Assembly (NCBI GenBank): GCA_001632435.1
Contig: KV423956.1
Span: 46,926 to 59,179 of the forward strand
Length of the DNA stretch: 12,254 nt
DNA from: Calocera cornea HHB12733
Taxonomy: Eukaryota; Basidiomycota; Dacrymycetes; Dacrymycetales; Dacrymycetaceae
Reading direction: 5' to 3'
Both the position numbers and the translations under genes were made by a program. The notes beneath the pieces are model-generated. The model saw only the letters and a program-made list of their open reading frames with translations. It was not told where the DNA came from and ran no database searches. Positions 5,042 through 12,254 of the stretch are shown in pieces. Each line of letters opens with the position of its first letter. The first letter of the stretch is position 1.

Positions 5042-7311
5042 TTATGCGCCGCCATGCACATGGTCCTCCTGCACAGCTACCTTCTCATCTCCAAACCTCG
5101 TCGGTACCCTTCCGATTCGATTCAGCTCGTCTTCCTCCCTATCGAGCTTGTAGAAGCACAGCCAGAATACCAGACCAGCAACGAACGAGATCACCGCTGC
5201 GACGCCATAGTTCCAAATCAGCAGGGGATCTCCCGCCAGCGGGTTCAGCGCCTCGTTCAGCGCCGAGGAGATGGCGGACATGAAGAGGAAGACGGACATG
5301 ACGAGGGAGCGCATGCTGCGCGGGGCTTTGGTGAAGGCGTACTCAAGACCGGTGATGGATGCGAAGATCTCCGAGAATGCGCTGCGGCACAGGGTTAGCG
5401 TGATGTACGGTCGGAAACTGCGGAGGACGTACATGAGGACATAAGCCCCGGACTGGATCCAGACGTTTAGAGGAGATGGGTCGCACGTCGGGTCGTTCGC
5501 GCTGAACCCGCACGGCGAGGTATGATAGATGTAGTACTGGACGACAGCCGCCCAGACCATGGCAGCCGCAGCCAGCATGAACCCCGTGAAGATTCGCTTG
5601 AGCGGGCTGAAGTTGATCCCCAAGTGACGCAGGCCCGGATAGAGCTAGAGTTGTTGCTAAGTCATGTGCTAAGGCTGGACGTGGTGGAGACGTACAAACA
5701 TGTCGCAGATGGGGATGAAGATGATGAGCGCGAGTGGGTCCAGATTGTTGATCACGTCGTTCGGGAAGCCGTGCGTCGACATCGTCGCAGCTTGGGAGGT
5801 GAGGTTGTTGTTCAGTTGCTGATGACGCATGAGATCTCGCCCGTAGCAGAGAGCGCAGCGGTAAAACTCACGTTATAGGAGATCCAGTACAGCGGGTGGA
5901 ACAAGAATACCTGGCAGGCCTTGAACCCGCGCTTGACCTCGTCCACAAACTCGTCGTCCCACGTCAGCCACCGCGGCGTCTCTCCGCCGTGTTCCTTCAT
6001 GTACCTCCCCGGCTTGGCGCGGTCCCAAAAGGCCGGGTCAGCGTACGCCGCGCGTGCACGGGAGAGCTGCAGGGTGAAGCAGGGGCGCATGACGACGCGC
6101 CAGATGCGCAGGGCTTGGGAGAGGACGGAGCCACGAGGAGGGGACTTGGTGTACATGTTGCGGCCGATGAAGAGCACAATGGGGCAGACTAGAGCATATA
6201 TTTAGCACACTATAGACACAAAAACGCGGTGGAGTCGGGGCGTACGGCAGAACATGATTGTGGGGAGCATGTAGGCTAGCCAGTAACCAACGTACTTCTC
6301 CGAGTAGGTCATGCCGATCTGCCCGACCAGCGCACCGATGTTGATCATAACTGTCTCATCGCGTCAGTACCCCACGCACATTGCCGCACATAACACGACA
6401 TACGGTAAAAATACAGGTAGATCCGCGCGGTCGTGATCGCCGGGTCCATGATGACCCTCTCGCCCTTGCTGGTGGTGACGACGACCATTGTCTCGGGCCC
6501 CTGATGCTGCTCCGCCACGAGCGGAGAGATGTTGGCCTTGAACCCGCCCGTGCCGAGGCCCATGATGATGAGCGCGATAATGAAGCAGGCGAGGGCGCCG
6601 TGGGAGTTGCTGATCACGGGCGGGATGGCGGAGATGGTCATGAGCACATGTCCGATCCTGGGCACCCCAACACGTTAGCAGGAGCACAACGCATTTAAGG
6701 CAGAGCGAGAGCGTACAAAGCGATAAGCACGCTCCAGCAGACCGTCCTGAACCGCCCCAGGTGTGTGTCCGCGACGTATGCGCCGAACAGTGGGATGACG
6801 TACACCCAGAACGAGTTGAACGTCGTCAGGCCCTGGCTGGCGTTCGTGCCCATGCCCAGCGCGCCAGGCGTCCCGGAGGGGTTGGCACCGGTTGTAGATC
6901 CAGGGGGCAAGGGGCGCTGGATGAAGTTGGTGAACACGGCCGTGGTGCCGTAGTACGAGAAGCGCTCGCAGAGCTCGACGAAGGCGATGAGGTAGGTGGG
7001 CCAGTTGCTTGGCACCGTAGTGTCAGTAGTGTCCTGCGAGATAGTTGCCATGGAACTCACATCTTCCCGCTAATCCTCCGCAGCTTGTTCGGCCCATGTT
7101 TCTCCTCCTCTGTAGGCTCGCTCCCCCACTCCCCAGCAGCAAGGAGGACGTGCTCGCTCGTATTCCGCAAAGTGTGCTGTGCCACGTCCTTCTTCTCTAC
7201 AGCACCTTCGTTCCGGTCAAAGGCGACTTTTTCGGGGTGCGAGAGTCCACCGGAACGCTCCATCTGCCCCGTGGGGGCCATAATGAGTTCGTCGGTAGGT
7301 TTGTCGGCCAT
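5042..7311 (-). CDS. PTR2: Proton-coupled oligopeptide transporter, PTR2/POT family
   Basis: The protein imports di- and tripeptides with protons across the plasma membrane. Eight exons give 630 aa with intact phases: 7311-7061, 7007-6717, 6657-6404, 6350-6246, 6188-5872, 5818-5696, 5644-5433 and 5381-5042. The introns are 51-59 nt. Family signatures are ELCERFSYYG (residues 95-104), the ExxER proton-coupling region of helix 1; GTGGFKANISPL (216-227); and FYLMINIGAL (264-273), the PTR2 signature. Also seen are WISYNQLNNNLTSQA (about 402-416) and SEIFASITGLEYAF near the C-terminal helices. About 83 hydrophilic acidic residues precede helix 1, as in other fungal members, and the tail ends in a charged cytosolic segment. 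The last intron (5432-5382) is 51 nt and stop-free, so an unspliced reading adds 17 foreign residues inside a helix. GATA motifs upstream hint at nitrogen control. Intact and probably functional. Confidence 0.95.
5382..5432 (-). other. Stop-free 51-nt intron in the peptide transporter
   Basis: On the minus strand it reads GTACGT...GCTAAC...GCCGCAG. Removing it joins GTCCTCAT to CGCATTC, giving VLIAFSEIFASITGLEYAF, which matches the family. Keeping it inserts 17 residues (MYVLRSFRPYITLTLCRS region) without a stop. The boundaries are supported by the protein family and by consensus splice signals. Confidence 0.9.
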
Positions 7312-8113
7312 GGTCGTTCGGAGTCAGCCGTGGGGCAGAGTTGAACAGATAGCAGAGACAAGCAAAGTAGTGGGTGATACTGGTAGAGTCAGCCTTAGGC
7401 AGAGCCGGCAGGTACAGAAGGTGATATCACTCGTGCAGCATACACCTCGTGTCCAAGTCGAGTTGGGCAGCCGTGAGCGCCAGCCGAGTCGGTTTTATCT
7501 TCTGGTCAGCCGCCCACATCCCCTGCTGGATCCCTTCCCCACGCCGGGGATGATGCCCCATGGCGGACAGACAGACAGGGCCGACGCAAGAGCACGCGGT
7601 GGGGCTCTTGGGTTGTCCCACATTCCGGACAGGGATGCGAGGAAGGAGGAGAGCCACATGAGGGTCCTACATTGCCGGAACTTGCGGGGAGGGGGTGAGC
7701 GTCATCCTCGTCCGCGCGGGAACGGAGGCTTGGCACACATCATCCGTCAGAAACGGAAAGACACCTCGCGCGGAGCTCTACGCATTTGGGATCAAGCCCC
7801 ACAGCCATGTCTGGAGAACCGGGCGGGGCGGAGGCTGGACAGGTGTATGCGGTAGGGTTCTCAATGGAACTTGGACCACGAGTGATCAATGCGTCAAGGT
7901 TGCATGTCGTTGGCTTTGCGGTAGTGGACATGTCAAAGAAGGTCAGAAGGTACATGGTCAACAGCCATGCGGCCGAGTAAACCACGGCATGCGACTAATC
8001 CATACGCGTTGCTGGATTCCACCACGGTGGAACCCTCTCCCCGGAGCCGCAGGCAATGGTCCACCTCGCTAGTCCGTCCCAGCACCCGCCAGTCCACCCT
8101 CCCCACGTCCCGC
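7312..8113. other. 802-bp intergenic region between TRS23 3' end and PTR2 start
   Basis: Both neighbours are on the minus strand, so this holds the TRS23 3' UTR (right side) and the PTR2 promoter and leader (left side). Frames here, including part of a 364-aa plus-strand frame, look like chance GC-rich readings. Visible sites are GATA motifs near 7348-7428 and CCCCT/AGGGG-type stress-element-like pentamers (for example near 7515). No RNA gene or repeat was found. Confidence 0.6.
7348..7428 (-). promoter_or_regulatory. Cluster of GATA motifs upstream of the peptide transporter
   Basis: GATA occurs at 7348-7351, 7376-7379 and 7423-7426, and on the opposite strand at 7425-7428 within the perfect palindrome GTGATATCAC (7421-7430). 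All lie 37-117 bp upstream of the PTR2 start codon. Fungal GATA factors of the AreA/Gln3 type control peptide and nitrogen uptake genes; the link here is inferred from spacing and gene function only. Confidence 0.4.
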
Positions 8114-8727
8114 TCAAGCAGGCTTGACAATCGCCCCCACGCGCGCGTCGAACCCCTCGCTTCGAATAGGCATCTCAGGCGTCTGGAACGGGTTCTTCAT
8201 CACCCCGTCCGCGTAGGCCTCGTACACCCTGCGCAGGACGCTGTCTGCCTGGGCCTGCAGCTCGGCGGGAGAGGTGAGGAGCACGAACTTGGTCCCTGTG
8301 GCATGAGTCAGTGCGGTGTCCGATGTTATATCATTCCATTATGCCATGGTGCAGACGGACGGGAGGAAACGGTGTGCGTACCGGTAGCGGTCAGAAGGAT
8401 ATGCAGCTTAAACGTCTCGGCCTCGATGACCTGGCAGCCCGAGCTGCTCCCGGTCGGGGAGAGCTTGGCCGTGATGGCGTGGATGCCGTGTAGCGTGCCC
8501 GCGAGGACGAGCGCGTCGTTCGAGCTTAGCGGGGCGAGTCCATCTGCTGTGCGAGGGCTGTCAGTTCCGGCCTGAAGTGGGATAGGAACACGCGTGGGGG
8601 GGTGAAGAGATCGATTGGGGCGGGATGCGGGGCGGAGGGGATGGGAAGGGCGGGACGTACCTGTGAAATTGCGCTGGTAGACAAGGCCGCCGGCCTTGTT
8701 GATCACCCACAGCGCGTAGATGGCCAT
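8114..8727 (-). CDS. TRS23: TRAPP complex subunit Trs23/TRAPPC4 (sybindin-like)
   Basis: This is a core subunit of the TRAPP tethering complex, which acts as the Ypt1/Rab1 exchange factor in ER-to-Golgi and Golgi traffic. Three exons (8727-8661, 8546-8382, 8295-8114) give 137 aa, with introns of 114 and 86 nt. Landmarks are the N-terminal MAIYALWVINKAGGLVYQRNF, the LSSNDALVLAGTLHGIHAI helix, SSGCQVIEAETFKLHILLTATGTKFVLLT and the C-terminal RRVYEAYADGVMKNPF with TPEMPIRSEGFD. It lacks the large insertion of animal TRAPPC4, as fungal orthologues of this length do. The ATG at 8727 matches the conserved N-terminus, although the frame is open further upstream. The second exon has a NAGNAG acceptor (8549-8544), so one Ala may be optional. 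It lies 177 bp downstream of PUP1 on the same strand. Confidence 0.92.
8544..8549 (-). other. NAGNAG tandem splice acceptor in TRS23
   Basis: On the minus strand the end of intron 1 reads CAGCAG before ATGGACTC. Use of the first AG (8547) gives Gly-then-Ala-Asp-Gly-Leu; use of the second (8544) drops the Ala. Both keep the frame. A CTGAC branch-like site lies about 15 nt upstream, which favours the first. Confidence 0.6.
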
Positions 8728-8904
8728 GAAGGCATGACAGGGAGCGGTGGCGCCCGCAAGCCTAGGGTCGTCTGCACTTCTATGCGGCACGTGACACAGG
8801 GCCACGTACCCTGCTCGATTGGCAGAAACGGCATGGCCAGAACGGCATTTGGATGTGTATATTGCATTCTCGGAACACTACAGCACAGGACACAGCGGGT
8901 ACGA

Positions 8905-9891
8905 CTATGAGATGTCCATCTCGTCCGTGACGAGCTGTGCGACGGGGACGACGGTCTCGCTCGCGATCAGGCTGCGGATCGACTCGCTCTTCCAGGCTGT
9001 TGTGCCCCTCCTGAAGCCATACTTGCGCTCCTTCTCCACACGCTGGTTCGGCATCTCGTAGTTGCGCAGCATGTCCGTCTTGTCCTTGGTGATCACGCAC
9101 ACATCGACGTTCGAGCCGGAGCCGAGATCGTTGAATATACCCGCGCTGATCGCTGCGGCGACCAGTTGGATGGCTTCCTCGCGCTGAAAATAACAGTGAG
9201 ATTGCGTGAAGATCAATCGGTACGAGTTGAACATACCGTCATGCCTGCCCTCCACGTGGTCTCGAACACCGCCATCGCCGCCAAACTACCAGATCCCATC
9301 GTGACATACGGCAGCTTGTCCACACTCCCATGCGGGTGAATGGTGAACAGCTGCGGTCCAGTAGGGTCAACACCGCCGAGCACGAGCGCGGCACCAACGT
9401 GGCCCTGGTAGCGGAAGAGGTACTGCTTCAGCATCGTCATCGCGGTCGCTACGCGGGGTTGGCGCCCGGTCGACAGCGCGTGCAGCTCCATGTTGGACGA
9501 TATCATAGCGGTGGTGTACTCGGTGTCGGCAGCCGTTCCTGCACCGCAACACCGGATGTTGTCCGTAATGTAATGGATCTGTTTGTCCACACCGAATTAG
9601 CAGACGGCTTGTATGCGGTCATATTCAGCGTACCTTTTCGCAGTTCTTGTCCGCAACAATCGGACCTTCTGTCGCACGCGTATCCGCACCCAGCACAATG
9701 CCATCCGCGTAGATGCATCCTACGATGGTAGTACCGGTGCTTGTAGCTTTTGGCAGAGGCATCCCCTTGCCCTCAAGGAACGCGTTTCTGGAGCACCATC
9801 AATATTTGTGCCTCGCCCGGCCAATCGCAGAATCGCACCTCCGAGCATTGCTGAAGTCAAACCCCCCCTTTCTGAAGACGTCGACGGACAT
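8905..9891 (-). CDS. PUP1: Proteasome subunit beta type-2 (Pup1/PSMB7), trypsin-like site
   Basis: This is the catalytic beta2 subunit of the 20S proteasome. Four exons (9891-9839, 9787-9634, 9578-9237, 9183-8905) with introns of 51, 55 and 53 nt give 275 aa, close to the 261-277 aa of known orthologues. A 36-residue propeptide ends in Gly36, before Thr37. The mature chain starts TTIVG, and counting from it places Asp17 (GADTRAT) and Lys33 (ADKNCEK) exactly. MGSGSLAAM and [11 protein letters not shown] supply the remaining conserved Ser/Asp positions. The C-terminal arm ([24 protein letters not shown]) is the beta2 extension that wraps beta3. Intron 1 has a weak donor, GTGCGA. The start at 9891 is chosen because it gives the short conserved N-terminus; a longer frame upstream is unsupported. 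It is divergent from the BAR-domain gene. Confidence 0.97.
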
Positions 9892-10211
9892 GATTGCTTG
9901 AGTACGAGGGAGAGAAGGGGACGGCAGGAGGCTGAGGCAGGTGTATGCGTTGCGCAAGCGCTTTACGCCTCGTCCAGAGGTTACGCGTCTCCCAAAGTCG
10001 CGCGGAGGCATTCTGCCCTCTCTCTTCACAGCCACCCCGCCACCGACGCGCAGGAATCACGGTCTGGCCGTCACCGCACAGCCCTCTGCGGGCCAAACCC
10101 GTCGCAGGCCGGCACCTATCCTTTCACACCGGCTGCGTATCATCTCCCTCGCAGCATCCTTCCCGACAGCCATTCGATACCACACCTGAACATACGCGAA
10201 AAGATACACAA
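9892..10211. promoter_or_regulatory. Bidirectional promoter region between PUP1 and the BAR gene
   Basis: These 320 bp separate two divergent start codons and must hold both promoters and leaders. There is no clear TATA box. Two GCCACC motifs (10031-10036 and 10039-10044; GGTGGC in the PUP1 direction) sit about 140-153 bp from the PUP1 ATG. They share the first six bases of the yeast proteasome element GGTGGCAAA, but the rest of the element is absent. Frames crossing this region look like shadows. Confidence 0.55.
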
Positions 10212-11531
10212 ATGTCGACCTGGTCAAAGTCACTCTCCGCTGGGTCCGTCCGCGTCTCTCTCTCTTACAGGCGACGCGCTGATAGGGTTCTGCTCCCAGC
10301 CTCGGCCAGATTAACCTTAGCACCGTGTCGAGCGGGGCTAGCAAGATCGCAAAGGGCTTCAACAACTCTGTCCAGGCTACTAGGCGCGTCTCCTCTCTGA
10401 AATTGTCCTTGTCGTACTCATGTAACTTGCAGGGAGCGCCTGGGTCAAATCTCGCCCGATGACATCACCGAGCTGCCTCAAGGTGCGTCCCCCGCGCGTT
10501 CGTTTCAACGATTGATTGGAGTTGACACCCTCCCTCAGAGTACAAGGAGCTTGAGGCGCGCGTCGATGCCCTGCGCACCACCCACCTCACGCTCCTCAAG
10601 ATCACCCAGGCATACGGCACGGAGACGTACGACTACCCCACACAGATCACGGAGAGCGTGAGCGAGCTGAGCCAGAACATGGCGCACAGCTTGACCGCGT
10701 TCGCGGCGACCAACCTCAAGGTTTGTTGTTACGTAATTCAAACGTGTGTCCTATAACACTAATGGTCTTTAGGGTACCTCCATCCCTACTCCTCAAGTCA
10801 CCCCTGCGGTCAAGGTCCCCCCCAAGACGCTGAACCACGCGCTTTCCCGTGCTGCCGCTGCCGGAGCTGCTGCAGAGGGCCCGGATGAGAGGCTCGGAAA
10901 GGCGCTCAAGATCTACGCTGAGGTGGAGGAGAAGGTAAGAACCCGCAGAACGTAAGTATTCATTGCTTACCAATCTTCCCCTATCAGGTTGGAGACGCCC
11001 GCCTCCAGCAAGACTCCCTGATCCGGGACCAGTTCCTCACTCCCTGGCAGGCGACGCTGAGCACCTCGATCGCCGTGGCGATGAAAGCGCGCGCGGCTGT
11101 GAAGCAGTCGCGTCTCGAGCTGGACGCGGCGAAGCAGACGTGAGTGTGCTCCTCCACAGGCGCGTGTGCAACGGAATGTTGAGGATTGATCTGGAGGTAC
11201 TATAGGATGAAGAACGCCTCGCCGCAGAGGCAGGAGCAGGCCCGCCTCGAGGTCGAGAACGCGGAGGACGACCTCGTGCAGAAGACCGAGGTCGCCATCA
11301 CCCTGATGAAGACGCTGTTGGACAATGTGCGTCCCTCTTCCCTCCCCCCAATAGTCCCACAGCAGCTGATCGTGCCTGCAGCCCGAGCCGCTCAAGAACC
11401 TCAACGAGCTCGTCAAGGCCCAGCTCATCTTCCACGCCACCGCCGCCGAGGCCCTCCAGACCGTCCAGGGCGACATCGAGGAGCTGACCGTCGCGGCCGA
11501 GGGCGAGTACCGCAAGACGCGCGACCACTGA
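10212..11531 (+). CDS. GVP36: BAR-domain protein, Gvp36-like
   Basis: BAR proteins of this type bind and shape Golgi, endosomal or vesicle membranes in fungi. Eight exons (10212-10243, 10300-10383, 10433-10482, 10539-10720, 10773-10934, 10988-11139, 11206-11326, 11382-11531) keep phase and give 310 aa. The N-terminus (MSTWSKSL, then LGQINLSTVSSGASKIAKGF) could form an amphipathic helix. The run SPDDITELPQEYKELEARVD followed by DYPTQITESVSEL is characteristic of Gvp36-like proteins. Long helical, charged coiled-coil segments follow, such as ERLGKALKIYAEVEEKVGDARL, the AAVKQSRLELDAAKQTM region, and RLEVENAEDDLVQKTEVAI. The chain ends TVAAEGEYRKTRDH. There is no membrane span. Intron 2 uses a GC donor, the first exon is only 32 nt, and the other introns are 52-66 nt. 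The S. cerevisiae gene name is given by similarity. Confidence 0.88.
10384..10432 (+). other. GC-AG intron in the BAR-domain gene
   Basis: The only junction that yields ATRERLGQISPDD in frame is ACTAG|GCGCGT ... CTTGCAG|GGAGCGC, giving a GC donor and a 49-nt intron. The nearby GT at 10388-10389 would shift the frame. All other introns in the gene use GT. Confidence 0.75.
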
Positions 11532-12067
11532 TCGCCTTGGCCCGCCCAGCCTCGTCCAGCGCTCATCTGTCCGTCCATCCATCCATAGTACCTCGTATGG
11601 GACAATTTCCCTTCTCCTGTCCTGTCTCTGCTGTAACATTGTGACCCCCGATCCGATCCCAAGAGCATCTCCCTCTCCTTTCGCTCGCTCTCGCCAGCCA
11701 TCAGCATGCTGCTGCTGTCGATCGTGTATATGACCAAGTATTGCTCCCCCCAGACGCCCCTATTTACGAAATGAGAGTTGCTGCCCAGCCTGAACTCTGA
11801 ACTGGGGTGTACGGTCGGCGGGACAAGCCGGGAGCGGCGAGGCGTCAGCCTTGCGCAAGAGCAAGAACTAAGAGCATGACAAGCTGCTCCCTTCCCCGGT
11901 TCTCACCGCAGGGCGTGACCGTCCGATCCCGCACTCTACCTCACTAGGGCGTCACAAAGTGATGGCACGATGTACTGTGCTGTGCTGTACGTATCGCACA
12001 CCAGCCTGGACCACACGCGTACGGCCGCTGTACGTTCGTCAGCCGTATCCTAGGACTTACAGTAGTT
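11532..12067. other. Non-coding region downstream of the BAR-domain gene
   Basis: It contains the 3' UTR of the BAR-domain gene and then anonymous DNA. Frames such as 11944-12231 on the minus strand show no recognisable protein. A near-symmetric GTACTGTGCTGTGCTGTAC stretch (about 11971-11989) is the only local pattern. No RNA gene was seen. Confidence 0.5.
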
Positions 12068-12254
12068 GGACTCGGATCGGGCCCGCTTGTCCCACGTCCG
12101 ACGGGGAAGGGGAAGGGCGGGACGGCACACACACATGAGTTGGAATACCGCACAGTAGCCGAACGAGGCGAGGGTGAAGGTATACCAACGCTGAGTATAA
12201 GTCGGACTCGGATCTGGCCCGCTTGTCCCACGTCCGACGGGGAAGGGGAAGGGC
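12068..12254. repeat. 51-bp repeat, two copies 136 bp apart, reaching window edge
   Basis: Copy 1 (12068-12118) and copy 2 (12204-12254) are identical except for one base (CGGATCG against CGGATCT). Both start GGACTCGGATC and end GGGGAAGGGGAAGGGC. Copy 2 is cut by the window end, so a longer tandem array with a 136-bp period is possible. In copy 1 the end runs into GGG (12119-12121), completing four G-runs of at least three (12103-12121). Confidence 0.9.

Noticed and set aside
5522..5878. 118-aa plus-strand ORF
   Set aside because: Antisense to transporter exons 5-7 and introns; no recognisable protein.
6761..7855. 364-aa plus-strand ORF
   Set aside because: It runs antisense to exons and promoter of the peptide transporter, whose eight exons keep frame and match a known family; its own translation shows no domain.
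8326..8805. 159-aa single-exon reading over TRS23
   Set aside because: It reads through the 114-nt intron and starts upstream of the conserved MAIYALWVINKAGG start; splicing restores the family sequence.
9799..10035. Longer N-terminus of PUP1 starting at 10035
   Set aside because: The in-frame extension is unlike beta2 propeptides and crosses the promoter; the ATG at 9891 gives the expected 36-residue propeptide.
10031..10044. Yeast-type PACE (Rpn4) element for PUP1
   Set aside because: Only GGTGGC of GGTGGCAAA is matched, and Rpn4 control is not established for basidiomycetes; kept only as a note in the promoter entry.
9613..10400. Plus-strand ORFs of 233 and 151 aa overlapping PUP1 and the promoter
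   Set aside because: They cross PUP1 exons and the divergent promoter and do not use the correct frame of the BAR-domain gene.

Overview
The window looks like nuclear DNA from a basidiomycete fungus, most likely an Agaricomycete and perhaps a polypore. It is GC-rich. The four conserved genes are cut by many short introns, mostly 49-66 nt, with GTACGT/GTGAGT-type donors, CTRAY-like branch sites and CAG/TAG acceptors. Their proteins resemble basidiomycete housekeeping families. I see no bacterial operon signals, tRNA, rRNA or CRISPR array.

The left third (1-4650) is lineage-specific and rearranged. It holds an AGCACC hexamer array at the window edge and a strong hairpin. Next come an unrecognised 611-628 aa protein gene with a Ser-Thr repeat tail (273-2159) and a small, very hydrophobic ORF (2328-2516) followed by a perfect-looking short intron. 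A GC/CG cruciform-type hairpin (2732-2771) and a palindrome (2864-2884) follow. The palindrome sits where a truncated kinase-like fragment (3275-2865, minus) loses homology. A second, longer kinase-like fragment (4652-3872, minus) still has two spliceable introns. It stops at a TA-flanked 493-bp Tc1/mariner-type MITE (3379-3871), just before the catalytic loop would be expected.

The right two thirds carry intact housekeeping genes. On the minus strand are a proton-coupled peptide transporter (PTR2/POT family, 8 exons, 7311-5042), the TRAPP subunit Trs23/TRAPPC4 (3 exons, 8727-8114) and proteasome beta2/Pup1 (4 exons, 9891-8905). Pup1 is divergently paired, across a 320-bp shared promoter region, with a plus-strand BAR-domain protein of the Gvp36 type (8 exons, 10212-11531). 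The window ends in a non-coding stretch with two copies of a 51-bp repeat, 136 bp apart, carrying G-quadruplex-type sequence; the second copy runs to the window edge.

The genes do not form a pathway. The conserved ones serve peptide uptake, vesicle tethering, protein degradation and membrane curvature. The most interesting points are two 51-nt introns that are multiples of three and free of stops, a GC-AG intron, a NAGNAG acceptor, the MITE-interrupted kinase relics, and the orphan Ser-Thr-repeat gene with the hydrophobic micro-ORF beside it. All exon structures were derived by hand from splice signals, reading phase and family similarity.
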